64,000 nt of DNA from Fructilactobacillus fructivorans (GCF_001434095.1 NZ_AZDS01000002.1:124001-188000); one strand, 5' to 3'. Counted from the stretch's first letter, positions 8,510-17,750 are shown. Notes: a model not told the origin generated them from the letters alone. Made by a program: numbers and translations.

Positions 8510-9358
8510 ATGCTAAAAAAACTTGTCAAGAAGCATCAATTTAAAACATTATCACTGGAGTTTGTGGCATATGCGTTTGTCATTTTGGACCTTCTCTACT
8601 ATGATGCCTTTCATCTGGCAGCCGAAATTGGCCTGATTTTCATTTTTATGGCCGTGCCAATGGCTTTCTTCGAGAAGAACGGATGGGGAAGGCAATGGTC
8701 GTGGTTAGCTGCTTCAACCCTAATCTGTGGAGTAGCGGCGTCTGTCATGGATCGGCCGTACTTTGTAATCGCCGTCCTGTTTTTCACGGCCGTCTATGCT
8801 TTCATGATCTATCACCCGATTCGTTTGTATCCGAAGTTTTGGATGATGTTGATCTACTGGATGATTTTTATCTTGGGTTACAACGTCATCACGTGGATTG
8901 GGCAGAAGATCAACATTGTGACCGAGAGCCATTCCCAACCCCTCAGTTCCAATCTAGAAATTATCGGCATTACGCTGGTGACCATGATACTTCTGACGGT
9001 TTTAGGGTACTTTTTGATGCACAAACAATTGGAGCCATTATTGATCAAGAATAGTGTGTTGTTCTGGATTAACGTAGTCCTAAATGCCTTGTTGGTAATA
9101 CAATCGGTGATTGTGGTTTTCTGGTTAAAATTTGGTCCCGTTAATCTTCACTTTGGTCCTCATTCGATCATGGGTGGCTTTATGATGGTTGGCGGAGGCT
9201 TAATTGCCCTAATTATCTACGTCGAGCTGATCTTTATCATTGTTAACTCAGCCTGGGCCAGTCACACGATGGGAAAGTGGCAGGTCGTAACCAGCTTTGT
9301 TTACCTTGATCTGGTGATGGTGTTTATCATGCTACTACTGGGAAATTCCCTTGTTTAA
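8510..9358 (+). CDS. Polytopic membrane protein, unknown function
   Basis: Product of 282 residues with about eight predicted transmembrane segments and a short basic N-terminus. GAGGTAG lies before ATG 8510. There are no transporter signature motifs, no ATP-binding site and no conserved charged residues in the helices that would point to a mechanism. Transcribed divergently from the 7813-8388 gene across about 120 bases and closed by the terminator at 9378-9413, so it is monocistronic. Function unknown. Confidence 0.8.
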   Translation: MLKKLVKKHQFKTLSLEFVAYAFVILDLLYYDAFHLAAEIGLIFIFMAVPMAFFEKNGWGRQWSWLAASTLICGVAASVMDRPYFVIAVLFFTAVYAFMIYHPIRLYPKFWMMLIYWMIFILGYNVITWIGQKINIVTESHSQPLSSNLEIIGITLVTMILLTVLGYFLMHKQLEPLLIKNSVLFWINVVLNALLVIQSVIVVFWLKFGPVNLHFGPHSIMGGFMMVGGGLIALIIYVELIFIIVNSAWASHTMGKWQVVTSFVYLDLVMVFIMLLLGNSLV

Positions 9359-9377
9359 ATTAAAATAGCAAAATAAA

Positions 9378-9413
9378 ATGGCTTCACGTATTTAGGTACG
9401 TGAAGCCATTTTT
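9378..9413. terminator. Bidirectional terminator
   Basis: Stem ATGGCTTCACGTA (9378-9390) with TACGTGAAGCCAT (9397-9409), A-run to the left and T-run to the right, between two convergent genes. Confidence 0.85.
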
Positions 9414-9424
9414 GGTTTAATTAA

Positions 9425-9952
9425 TTAAAATGCCATTATTAACAATTTGATTCCTTCAATAATGAAGTAGATTCCGATGAAGATAATGACAACGGCGTTG
9501 GAAAAGTATGGGGTAAACAATAGAATAATTCCAATGATGATCCCGATAATTCCAGCGGTCACAATCAACCAGTAGTAACGCTTGGGTGATTTTTGTTGGG
9601 CCTTTGTGGCAGAGTAAATACTCAGTCCAGAATCCACGATGAACCAGATGGCAAAGGCAATTGCGATTAGATAAAAGCCAAATGATTCACTGAATAATAG
9701 GAAGAGACCGATGATAATATCGATAATTCCGTTAAAGATTACTAGATAACTTGAAACGTCAAGATTTTTTTGCAACTGACGGTGAAGCACCAAGTGATAC
9801 AGACCAATGCAGAGTGCGACGACTCCTAGGATGACCGCTAGTGCTTGCAGAGTTGCGAATGGTTTTACAAAGACGAAGATGCCGGCGGCAATAAAGATGA
9901 TTCCCGCGATTAAAGCCCATCCGTCAAAACTTTTTTCTTTTGCATTAAACAT
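9425..9952 (-). CDS. HdeD/DUF308 family membrane protein
   Basis: Product of 175 residues with six hydrophobic helices arranged as three similar pairs, each with small-residue-rich turns (GIIFIAAGIFVF, FNGIIDIIIGLFLLF, AGIIGIIIGIILLF). This internal repetition and length match the DUF308/HdeD family, first named from an acid-resistance membrane protein of E. coli. An acid-stress role would suit a lactic acid bacterium but is inferred only from the family name. GGGAGCG lies upstream of ATG 9952. Monocistronic. Confidence 0.85.
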   Translation of the reverse strand: MFNAKEKSFDGWALIAGIIFIAAGIFVFVKPFATLQALAVILGVVALCIGLYHLVLHRQLQKNLDVSSYLVIFNGIIDIIIGLFLLFSESFGFYLIAIAFAIWFIVDSGLSIYSATKAQQKSPKRYYWLIVTAGIIGIIIGIILLFTPYFSNAVVIIFIGIYFIIEGIKLLIMAF

Positions 9953-10148
9953 AAAAACGCTCCCTTTATTAAAGCTATTACTGTGTTAATTATAACGTAA
10001 TTGGTAAGAAATAGTGTAAAAAAACATATTGTAGGATTCTCTACGTATCTTATTTAGAAGAATGAGGGGAGACATGATTATGCTTTGAAATAATTTTTAA
10101 TTGACAATTGAATGTTACTGATATGATAATTGTTTAAGGGGAATCAAA

Positions 10149-10649
10149 ATGGCAAAAGCTATGAATGTGGCTGATTATGTTATTAAAAGGTCCGAAAAGA
10201 TTGGTCAGCCTGTTTCTAATTTGAAATTACAGAAGATTATGTGCTTTTTAAACGTAATTCATTTGTTAAAATGCGCTAAACGACCTTTAATTACTGATAG
10301 TAATTTTGAAAAGTGGATGTATGGTCCTGTAATTCGTTCTGTTTATAGGGATTATTCTGCAAATGGGGCGGAACCAATTGTAAAACCAATTCGACATATT
10401 AAAGAATATATATTGCATAATGATGGAACGGCAGATTATAAACCCTATGATGAGAAAGAATTAGAGTTGGATATTGAAGATAAAAAATTTATTAATAAAT
10501 ATCTTGAGAAATTATTAAGGTTTAACCCATTTGAGTTAGTTAAATATTCTCATGAAGAGCCTCAATGGAATGATAAAAGTGATATAGATTACAATCAAGA
10601 ATATACTTATGAATATTACTTAAATAAAAAGAATCGGTTTTGGGATTAA
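10149..10649 (+). CDS. Panacea-domain (DUF4065) protein, probable antitoxin
   Basis: Product of 166 residues. The N-terminal two thirds match the SocA/GepA-like Panacea domain: NVADYVI, LKLQKIMCFLN, an FEKWMYGPVIRSVY block (about residues 50-70) and a second helical block ending before NPFELVKYSHEEPQW. Panacea proteins are established antitoxins (PanA) paired with many unrelated toxins (PanT). The gene is followed 2 bases after its stop by a gene for a membrane-associated protein, the expected operon order. The region is clearly more AT-rich than its surroundings, consistent with horizontal acquisition. Family assignment is strong; antitoxin role is by analogy. Confidence 0.85.
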   Translation: MAKAMNVADYVIKRSEKIGQPVSNLKLQKIMCFLNVIHLLKCAKRPLITDSNFEKWMYGPVIRSVYRDYSANGAEPIVKPIRHIKEYILHNDGTADYKPYDEKELELDIEDKKFINKYLEKLLRFNPFELVKYSHEEPQWNDKSDIDYNQEYTYEYYLNKKNRFWD

Positions 10650-10651
10650 TT

Positions 10652-11377
10652 ATGGATAATAATTTAAAGGATAATGTAAATAATAAAGATGACTTTAATT
10701 CAACGGTTTGTGATCAATATTGTGATCTCATATTTTCAAGTAAAGCTTTAGAAGAAGATCGTACAAAAAAGTTAGAGAAAATATTGATAACCATGAATGA
10801 TAATGGAATTCACGTTCCTTATGAAATAATTGCTAAAAGAATATTTGATTATAAAGGTAGAGTAGATAATTTAGTAAATCGTGCTGAGCAAGTTCTTGAT
10901 ACGGTTGCAAATAATAAATGTTCAAAATTAATCGAATCTACCATAAGAAACATCGAATTAACAAAAGTTCAAGATGATTTTATTGATGAGAAAACTAGTA
11001 AGGCAAATGATGAATTACAAAATATTAAGGAACAATCTAATAAAATCAGTAAAATGAAAGAGAGTATTTACACTGATTTTATAACTATCCTAGGGATATT
11101 CACTGCCATAACATTTGCAATTTTTGGTGGGATTACCAGTGTTTCTCATGCATTTGAGAAAATTCAGAATGTATCTTCCATTGGTGGGGCTTTGATATCA
11201 GCAGGCATATCATTTCTTTTAGTTTAAGGAATTGTAATTATTTTGTTTACTGGAGTTTCAAAAATAACAAATTTGGATACCCAATATGAATTTACACATT
11301 GGCTAACAGTGACGTTAATTCTTTTTGCGATCGTATCAATAATTGTTGGTATTATACTTATTAGAATATCAGAATGA
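10652..11377 (+). pseudogene. Putative membrane toxin of the Panacea pair, interrupted by in-frame TAA
   Basis: From ATG 10652 the frame runs 191 codons to TAA at 11225-11227, then stays open in the same frame for 49 more codons to TGA at 11375-11377. The part after the stop encodes a second hydrophobic helix (start WLTVTLILFAIVSIIVG) that matches a two-segment membrane tail begun before it (FITILGIFTAITFAIFGG). A single base change could create this stop. The N-terminal 130 residues are soluble, charged and helical. Downstream of a Panacea antitoxin this is most simply a membrane-acting toxin inactivated by a nonsense mutation. The 191-residue truncated form could still be made and could be functional; that remains open. 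Confidence 0.65.
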
Positions 11378-11490
11378 TCGGTTAAATGAAGTTCTATATT
11401 ATTTTATATAGTTCCGCATTTAATTGGTGTAAGTTTTTTATACCTGAAATTGTCTTAGCTTTAAATCACACTTAAATATTTGATCATAAA

Positions 11491-11530
11491 AGCACCTCAT
11501 AATTGTTCAATGTAACAATTATGAGGTGCT
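11491..11530 (-). terminator. Rho-independent terminator of the leftward operon at 11564-13423
   Basis: A long perfect stem, AGCACCTCATAATTGTT (11491-11507) with its complement (11514-11530). The T-run is on the minus strand, so it serves the leftward genes. The rest of 11378-11563 shows no gene. Confidence 0.85.
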
Positions 11531-11563
11531 TCGTGTTATTACTCCGTTTACATGTTTAATTTT

Positions 11564-12205
11564 TTAATAAAATGAAGGCTTCGAAAGATTCTCCGTACCA
11601 GGTTCAACTACCCCAATATCTTCACGTTGGTACTTGCTTGGATCTTCGATGATACTGACAATCAACTTAGCGATTGCTTCCCGAGTAACTTGGGTTCCCT
11701 TAAATGGTTCACCAGCAGGGATAATCTTGTAGTTCTCGTTGTTCTTGTCGTTGTAAAGCCACGTCATCTTTAGATAAGTGTAGTCGACATCAGAATCAAG
11801 TAGTTCTTGATAGGCCTTCTTGGTGTCAGGATAGCCGCTTCCGATCATGTCATTATTCCATTTCTTGAATGGTCCAACGACCGTATCGTCAACGTCCAAC
11901 AATCCGGCTACGATTAAGCGTTTGACGCCAGCCTGATCCATTGCCTTAATCACAGAACTCATTGCCTCAGCGTGGGGGACATCTGAAAAGACGATGTCTT
12001 GTCCCTTCATAACGTCCGTTAATTTACTGGTATCATTAATGTCGCCATCAACGATGGTCTCACGTTTAGGATCACTAGCGGTCAAACGACTTTTAGCGTT
12101 CCGTGCTAACAGCGTCATGTCGACGTCGGTTTCCTTTAATAACTTTGGGATTACGATGCTAGGAATTTGGCCTGCAGCACCTAGAATCAAGACTTTCTTT
12201 GCCAT
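11564..12205 (-). CDS. NAD(P)-binding protein, NmrA-like / atypical SDR
   Basis: Product of 213 residues. The N-terminal dinucleotide motif is GAAGQIP (about residues 8-14), with a Rossmann fold continuing through LARN and the VDGDI block. No Tyr-x-x-x-Lys triad is obvious in the classical position. This is the pattern of atypical SDR/NmrA proteins, which act as redox sensors or quinone or NAD(P)H oxidoreductases. ATG 12205 is 8 bases from AGGAGG, while the ATG at 12211 is only 2 bases from it, so the shorter start is chosen. Second gene of an operon with the MFS transporter upstream. Confidence 0.85.
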   Translation of the reverse strand: MAKKVLILGAAGQIPSIVIPKLLKETDVDMTLLARNAKSRLTASDPKRETIVDGDINDTSKLTDVMKGQDIVFSDVPHAEAMSSVIKAMDQAGVKRLIVAGLLDVDDTVVGPFKKWNNDMIGSGYPDTKKAYQELLDSDVDYTYLKMTWLYNDKNNENYKIIPAGEPFKGTQVTREAIAKLIVSIIEDPSKYQREDIGVVEPGTENLSKPSFY

Positions 12206-12223
12206 ATGCATTTCCTCCTGTTT

Positions 12224-13423
12224 CTATTCATCACTTTTGACGCCCTTAGTGTGACGCATTTCGTAACGAACTACAAATGTTATGAACGCAGAGAACAGTA
12301 AAATAATGGCTACGATGGAGTAAGGATAGTGTGGATTGATGTCCATCAAAATTCCTGAAAAGATGGGTCCGATGATATTACCAACGCTTGTCAGTGACAT
12401 GTTAAGACCGTTAATTAATCCTTGGTTGTTTTTGCCAAAACGGGTTAATAACGTCGTAATAGCTGGACGCAATACATCGAACGCACAGAATACGACTAGC
12501 GTTGCGATGATGACTTCAATCTTGGTATGGGCGAACAGAATCCAGACGATGCAGATCGAACTTAATATGAAACAGTCCCGAATTAGACCCAGTTCACCGC
12601 GCATTCTCACCAGCCAATCGAAGAAGACCATCTGCAGAACCAATGAGATCATTCCGTTGATGATTAGCACGATGGCGATGTTATCCAGGGTAAAGTGAAA
12701 GACCTGGTTGACGTAGATCGTATAGATACTTTCAAATCCCTGCAGACCAAAGGATGAAATTAAGATCATGGCAAAGAGTGCGACCATGGCACCGTTTAAG
12801 ATGGATTTGAGTCCTTTCTCGGTGATGTGAACTTCCTCCATTACTGCGTTAGAACTACCAGTTTGTTTGATATGTTTTGGTAATCCCACCACGAAGAAGA
12901 TGACGGCGATGATCCCGAGGGCACCCGCGAACCAAAATGGCGTTTTGTAGCCAAACTTGGCGAGGGCTCCTCCGATTCCGGGTCCAATGATTAATCCACC
13001 ACTGAAGGCCGCCGAGAGGAGTCCAATTACCTTGGCTCGCTGTTCAGATGATGAGAGGTCAGCGGCCATTGCCATTGACGTCGGAACGACCATGGCGGCG
13101 GAAATTCCGCCGATCAGTCGTGAAACATCGAACAGCAAGAGCGTGTTCGATGCAGCAAACATTACCTCTGATACTGAATACAGTATTAATCCACCAGCTA
13201 AAATTGGTGCACGACCTACTTTATCAGAAACCCGTCCGACGATTGGTGAACCGATAAACTGAGCTAAAGCATATAATGATGTCATTGTTCCCATTTGAGC
13301 GGTTGTTAGGTGATATTCGTTCTTAATAAAGGGCTCAACTGGAATCACCAGACTCATCCCTAGACATATGATAAAGTTCGCAATAATCAGGATGAAAATT
13401 GCTCGTTTGGCTGCTTTTGACAC
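12224..13423 (-). CDS. MFS drug-type efflux transporter
   Basis: Product of 399 residues with twelve hydrophobic segments. The loop 2-3 motif A is present (GRVSDKVGRAP, about residues 60-70), and the TM5 proline/glycine-rich segment (GLIIGPGIGG) is the antiporter motif C of drug/proton exporters. The start is GTG 13423, 6 bases after GGAGGG; the longer frame upstream lacks a start signal and a membrane-like N-terminus. Operon with the NmrA-like protein 18 bases downstream. Substrate unknown; MdtG/NorA-like multidrug exporters are the nearest functional class. Confidence 0.85.
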   Translation of the reverse strand: MSKAAKRAIFILIIANFIICLGMSLVIPVEPFIKNEYHLTTAQMGTMTSLYALAQFIGSPIVGRVSDKVGRAPILAGGLILYSVSEVMFAASNTLLLFDVSRLIGGISAAMVVPTSMAMAADLSSSEQRAKVIGLLSAAFSGGLIIGPGIGGALAKFGYKTPFWFAGALGIIAVIFFVVGLPKHIKQTGSSNAVMEEVHITEKGLKSILNGAMVALFAMILISSFGLQGFESIYTIYVNQVFHFTLDNIAIVLIINGMISLVLQMVFFDWLVRMRGELGLIRDCFILSSICIVWILFAHTKIEVIIATLVVFCAFDVLRPAITTLLTRFGKNNQGLINGLNMSLTSVGNIIGPIFSGILMDINPHYPYSIVAIILLFSAFITFVVRYEMRHTKGVKSDE

Positions 13424-13660
13424 GTCGATCCCTCCATTTTCGATAAGTAATATCTTCCATTTTAGCACGGCGTGACGCCCTCTCTCCAATTTTTTTGGCA
13501 GGGATTGTGAAGTCAAATAGGAGGAAAAGCCGAGTTTGCGGCACTAACCTTCTGTAAGTTAAATTTTGATTTCAATGGATTATACTTATTAATTGTAATT
13601 AGAAATCAAAATTAATAAAATGGACGCAACAAGAAAAACGAACTAAGAAAGGGTGGTTAC

Positions 13661-14896
13661 ATGAATAAGGAAGAATTAAACGCCAATTTAAAAAAGTATG
13701 CTGAATTAATTGTGAAGGTCGGTGTAAATGTGCAACCTGGTCAAACCGTCGTCTTGTACATTTCTGATCGACAACCGGAATTTGCCCACATGATTGTGAA
13801 AGAAGCTTATCAGGCTGGAGCCGCCGATGTGATGGTGAAGTGGGATGACACCTTTGTTTCCCAACAATTTCTGGAACACGCTAGTGAAGAGCGACTAGCC
13901 AATGTCCCTCAATACTTAGTCGACGAATCCCAATATATTGTAGACAAACACGCTGCTCGAATCTCGGTGCTTTCTGAAGATCCTGCAGCCTTTGCTAAGA
14001 TCAACCCGAAACGAGTCGCCAAAAACTCTGCTGCCATGGGGAAAGCCACTAACGCGGTGCGGGTTGCTACCCAGAACAACGATCTAACTTGGACGGTTGT
14101 TGGTGCCGCTGATACCGCTTGGGCTAAACAAGTTTTCCCTGACTTATCTGACGATGAAGCCGTTGATAAGTTATGGCGAGAAATTTTCAAGACGGCACGG
14201 GTTGATAATGATGATCCGATTCAAGCTTGGAAGGAACACAAGGACCAGTTAGAAAGCAAAGCGGCCTGGTTAAACGAACAACAATTTGACACCCTCCAGT
14301 ACCATTCACCACGGACTGACATGGAAGTTGGACTTCCTAAGAACCATGTGTGGGTTGGTGCGGGCAGCACTAGTGCTGACGGTATTCCATTCATGCCAAA
14401 CATGCCAACCGAAGAGGTTTTTACCGCTCCTGACAAGCGCCGAATTAATGGTCATGTCACTTCCACGAAACCGCTGAGCTATGCTGGAACCCTCATTGAA
14501 GGCATGGAATTTACCTTTAAAGATGGTCAGGTTGTCAAAGCCACTGCTAAAAAAGGACAAAAAACACTGGATCACTTGCTGCAGACGGATCCTGGGGTTC
14601 GATCTCTAGGGGAAGTTTCTTTAGTTCCTGATCCAAGTCCGATTTCTCAGTCTGGGATTATTTTCTACAACACTTTGTATGACGAGAATGCGAGCGACCA
14701 CATGGCCCTTGGCGCAGCCTACCCGTTTAGTGTGGTTGGCGGAACCGAAATGAGTCCAGTTGAGCTGGATCAGGCTGGCTTAAATAGCAGTCAGGAACAC
14801 GTTGACTTCATGATGGGCTCTGATGACATGAACATTGACGGTGTGAAAGCTGACGGCACGGTGGTTCCGGTCTTTCGTAATGGAGACTGGGCCTAG
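13661..14896 (+). CDS. pepS: M29 family metallo-aminopeptidase (PepS type)
   Basis: Cytosolic aminopeptidase that trims peptides, part of lactic acid bacterial peptide use. Product of 411 residues, usual for PepS/AmpS. Conserved blocks carry the expected metal ligands: MPTEEVFTAPD (Glu about 250), LGEVSLVP (Glu about 317), the NDHMALG-like stretch ASDHMALGAAYPF (His about 347) and HVDFMMGS (His about 378, Asp about 380). GGGTGG precedes ATG. The next gene, a glycosyltransferase, starts with GTG overlapping the stop TAG by one base, so translation is coupled. Confidence 0.93.
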   Translation: MNKEELNANLKKYAELIVKVGVNVQPGQTVVLYISDRQPEFAHMIVKEAYQAGAADVMVKWDDTFVSQQFLEHASEERLANVPQYLVDESQYIVDKHAARISVLSEDPAAFAKINPKRVAKNSAAMGKATNAVRVATQNNDLTWTVVGAADTAWAKQVFPDLSDDEAVDKLWREIFKTARVDNDDPIQAWKEHKDQLESKAAWLNEQQFDTLQYHSPRTDMEVGLPKNHVWVGAGSTSADGIPFMPNMPTEEVFTAPDKRRINGHVTSTKPLSYAGTLIEGMEFTFKDGQVVKATAKKGQKTLDHLLQTDPGVRSLGEVSLVPDPSPISQSGIIFYNTLYDENASDHMALGAAYPFSVVGGTEMSPVELDQAGLNSSQEHVDFMMGSDDMNIDGVKADGTVVPVFRNGDWA

Positions 14897-15768
14897 TGAA
14901 AAAGTTAAACGGTGTGGGCGATCCAATTACGATTGCCTCGACCACCGATAACAACATGGCCCTTCCACTGGCCATTAATTACACGTCACTCTTATGTAAT
15001 AACCCGCATACTAACTTTGAATTTTTTGTCGTAAACGATCATCTGAAGCAGTCTAATAAAAAATTGATGATGAGCCTGCAAAAAATCTTTGAAAATTGTT
15101 ACTCGGTAAAGTTTTTAGATCCTCATGAAGAACTCTATCAACAGGCCAATACGGACGCTCCTAACAGTGTGATCAAACGAAACACTTACTACCGAATTGA
15201 TATTCCCGAGGAGGTTAAACGACCTCGAATTCTGTACCTTGACGCTGACATGATCTGTGATGGTGATATCACTGGACTATGGCAGACTGACCTTGGTGGT
15301 AAAGTTGTTGGCGCCGTTGAAAATGCTGGTTACTTGGATCGGCTGCGTGAGATGGGTGTAAGTGAGAAACCGGGCCGTTACTTTAATGCCGGACTTCTCC
15401 TCATTGACACTAAGAAATGGAAGGAACAGGGAATTTCGCAAAGGGCACGAAACCTCGCTAATGATCATCCTGAAATTCTGCGCTTTCAGGATCAAGACGC
15501 TCTTAATGCCATCTTTAATGGGAACTGGCAGTCCCTGCCGTCTAAGTATAACGTTCAGAGTAATCTGGTAAAAGGGAAGTATCGGAAGAGTGGCACTGAA
15601 TCAGGACGGAGATCGCAACAGGAAGCACTTAATCAACCCGTCATCATTCACTACACTAATTTTGATAAGCCCTGGTTAATAAGAAACGGTCATCTACATC
15701 CCTTACGAAGTTTGTATGATGAATACCAGAATAAGTTGCTGAATCAATTAGCTCATTATGTGAACTAG
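14896..15768 (+). CDS. Glycosyltransferase family 8
   Basis: Product of 290 residues with the GT8 (GT-A fold, retaining) pattern: an opening strand ITIASTTDNNMALPL, the metal-binding DAD at residues 116-118 in LYLDADMICDGD, a YFNAGLLLID block, and the C-terminal HYTNFDKPW motif with a conserved His. Likely transfers glucose or galactose from a UDP-sugar to a cell-envelope glycan. Starts with GTG overlapping the pepS stop codon (TAGTG), so it is translated together with a peptidase, an unusual pairing. Acceptor unknown. Confidence 0.9.
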   Translation: MKKLNGVGDPITIASTTDNNMALPLAINYTSLLCNNPHTNFEFFVVNDHLKQSNKKLMMSLQKIFENCYSVKFLDPHEELYQQANTDAPNSVIKRNTYYRIDIPEEVKRPRILYLDADMICDGDITGLWQTDLGGKVVGAVENAGYLDRLREMGVSEKPGRYFNAGLLLIDTKKWKEQGISQRARNLANDHPEILRFQDQDALNAIFNGNWQSLPSKYNVQSNLVKGKYRKSGTESGRRSQQEALNQPVIIHYTNFDKPWLIRNGHLHPLRSLYDEYQNKLLNQLAHYVN

Positions 15769-15789
15769 CAGCTTCAATCATAAATACGA

Positions 15790-15828
15790 AAAAAAGCATC
15801 CCAGAATTTTTATCTGAGATGCTTTTAA
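15790..15828. terminator. Bidirectional terminator
   Basis: GCATCCCAGA and TCTGAGATGC arms with one mismatch, flanked by A-run and T-run, between the convergent GT8 and prenyltransferase genes. Confidence 0.75.
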
Positions 15829-15829
15829 T

Positions 15830-16750
15830 TTATTTAAATAGATAAGTAAGGACGGTTCCAACCATGTATGTCAAGATGTACAGCATCACAATTAACGAAA
15901 TGTTCATAACGATGACGTTGTAAATCTCTTCTTTGTCCTGGTTGGTGTTGAACACCTTCACTTTCGACCAAACGTACGGATAGATCAGAATGGTTACCAA
16001 GGCGAAGTAGGGTACGATCCCAACTACCAGTGACAAGATGGGGATAACCAGGATTGAAAGCCAGTAGATCCAATCAAATACTCGGATCGAATTCTGTTTC
16101 CCGATGTAATCAACCAGGGTGTGTCGATTATTTCCAATGTCTTGTTCTAGATCACAGGTGTCGTTGGCCAGCTGAATGATGAAGAACAAAATAAACGGCA
16201 ATAGGGTAACCAAGAAGGCGTCGAGCACACTCTGCAGGGTGAAGTTCCAGCGGTGGATGCTTCCCATGTACATATAAATCAAAGGAACAAAGAACGGAAT
16301 CAGAGCGGCAACGGCCAGTTCACAGAGTGGCGTTGCGTCCAGTGGCTTTGGACCAGCCGAGTAAGCCAATCCTAGGATGAAACCGATTACTCCAATGACT
16401 AACGTGGGCCAGCCGGTGAAGTAACTGAGGATCAGTCCCGCAATTACGATGAAAGCACCAAATCCAAGGAGCCAGTGTTTGATCATGGAAAGACTAAGGT
16501 GGTTACTACCGATGGTACTGGTACTGTGCTTATAGTCCGTTTTGTCTGTTGCGTGTTCGTAGTCTTCCAAGTTGTTTTGCATGTTCAAAAATAGGTGCAG
16601 GGCAATTACAATCACGAAGGCAAAGATGGCATAAAGCCAGTTAAACGATCCATAGTAATAGTACGAAAAACTAGCCGCCAGGATGAGCCAGGTGACATCG
16701 AGTGGGGTGGTGTAAATCTCGGTCAGTTCATAAAAATATTTCCAGGTCAT
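15830..16750 (-). CDS. menA: UbiA-family prenyltransferase, MenA-like copy 1
   Basis: Product of 306 residues with about eight or nine TM helices. Two Asp-rich motifs are visible: NNLEDYEHATD (about residues 57-67) and NDTCDLEQDIGNNRHTL (about 190-206), which bind the Mg-prenyl diphosphate in UbiA enzymes. MenA attaches a polyprenyl chain to 1,4-dihydroxy-2-naphthoate to form demethylmenaquinone in the membrane. The location beside a polyprenyl diphosphate synthase and cytochrome bd genes supports MenA. It is a tandem paralog of the next gene upstream (16776-17690), same length and motifs but clearly diverged; different aromatic substrates are possible. Confidence 0.85.
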   Translation of the reverse strand: MTWKYFYELTEIYTTPLDVTWLILAASFSYYYYGSFNWLYAIFAFVIVIALHLFLNMQNNLEDYEHATDKTDYKHSTSTIGSNHLSLSMIKHWLLGFGAFIVIAGLILSYFTGWPTLVIGVIGFILGLAYSAGPKPLDATPLCELAVAALIPFFVPLIYMYMGSIHRWNFTLQSVLDAFLVTLLPFILFFIIQLANDTCDLEQDIGNNRHTLVDYIGKQNSIRVFDWIYWLSILVIPILSLVVGIVPYFALVTILIYPYVWSKVKVFNTNQDKEEIYNVIVMNISLIVMLYILTYMVGTVLTYLFK

Positions 16751-16775
16751 GATATAGTCTCCTCCTTGTTAATTA

Positions 16776-17690
16776 TTAAAGAAAGAATTTGATTAAAGTT
16801 CCAATCATATAGGTAACGATATAGATTCCCATTAACATCGTCACACCACCAACGATATCATGGTAAACTTCTTTTTTACTCTGGTTGGTTAAAAAAACTT
16901 TAATCTTCTTCCATGCAAGCGGGTAAGCTAAAATAGTCAAATTAGAAAGTAGTGGGACGTATCCAAAGTAGGATAAAATTGGTATGATTAAGATTGTCAG
17001 CCAGAAAACGATTGTAAATAATTTAATTGCGTCTGATTTGCCGATGTAGTACACCAAGGTGTAACGGTGGTTACCAATGTCTTGGTGAAGGTCACAGGTA
17101 TTGTTAGCTAACTGGGTAATGTAGGCCAGTACGAACAGGAACATGGTGCCTAAGAAAACGTCCCAGACACTACTCCACGTGAAGGGATGACGATTGATGC
17201 TTCCCAAGTAGACGTAGACCAGTGGATCAAAGAACATGATGAGCATGCCAGTTGCAAGCTCACAAAATGGAGTGGAATCCAGTGGACGGGGACCAGCGGA
17301 ATAGGCAACCCCAAGGCCAAAACCGATCACCCCAATCACTAACGTGGGCCAACCGGTGAAGTAGGCCAAGATTAAACCTAAAATGGCGATGATAACGCCC
17401 ATTCCAATTACCCAGTTTCTGATCATTTTAAGGCTTAAGTGATGCATCCCGATGATGCTGGTACTATGCTTGTAATCAGTAACATCAGTGGCGTGCTCGT
17501 AGTCCTCTAAGTTGTTATGTATGTTTAAAAAGAGATGCATGCCAAACACGATGAAGAAGGCCCACGTGGCGTAAAGCCAGTTAAAGGAGCCATAAAAGTA
17601 GTACGAAAAGCTGGCACAGAACAGTAGGAGTAAGACATCTACTGGAGTAGTGTACATTTCGGTTAATTGATAAAAGTATTTCCAAGTCAT
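16776..17690 (-). CDS. menA: UbiA-family prenyltransferase, MenA-like copy 2
   Basis: Product of 304 residues starting MTWKYFYQLTEMYTTP, with a GGAGGTAACGCA leader before ATG 17690; the frame further upstream has no start signal and runs into the divergent gene. Motif 1 is NNLEDYEHATD and motif 2 NNTCDLHQDIGNHRYTL, where copy 1 has NDTCD. The second motif of this copy is the closer to the NNxRD pattern usual in MenA. Same predicted membrane topology as copy 1, 25 bases from it, so they form a leftward operon. Divergent from the polyprenyl synthase at 17797. Confidence 0.85.
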   Translation of the reverse strand: MTWKYFYQLTEMYTTPVDVLLLLFCASFSYYFYGSFNWLYATWAFFIVFGMHLFLNIHNNLEDYEHATDVTDYKHSTSIIGMHHLSLKMIRNWVIGMGVIIAILGLILAYFTGWPTLVIGVIGFGLGVAYSAGPRPLDSTPFCELATGMLIMFFDPLVYVYLGSINRHPFTWSSVWDVFLGTMFLFVLAYITQLANNTCDLHQDIGNHRYTLVYYIGKSDAIKLFTIVFWLTILIIPILSYFGYVPLLSNLTILAYPLAWKKIKVFLTNQSKKEVYHDIVGGVTMLMGIYIVTYMIGTLIKFFL

Positions 17691-17715
17691 TGCGTTACCT
17701 CCAAAAATTGTTGTT

Positions 17716-17750
17716 AATGTTATTATTATTAAGGATAATGTTATTATTAT
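17716..17750. repeat. 14-base direct repeat in the menA/polyprenyl synthase divergent promoter
   Basis: AATGTTATTATTAT occurs at 17716-17729 and again at 17737-17750, 21 bases apart (two helical turns), in the short region between two divergent respiratory genes. It could be paired regulator sites or simply AT-rich sequence. Confidence 0.4.

Noticed and set aside
8389-8529. N-terminal extension of the hypothetical gene at 7813
   Set aside because: It would overlap the divergent gene at 8510 and its ribosome binding site, while ATG 8388 has an ideal AGGAGGTGAG.
2811-9409. Shared GCTTCACGTA stems at 2811 and 9378 as a mobile repeat family
   Set aside because: Both are ordinary terminators in convergent intergenic positions; similarity does not extend beyond the stems.
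17716-17750. Short CRISPR-like or tandem array
   Set aside because: Only two copies of a low-complexity AT repeat; no spacers and no cas genes.
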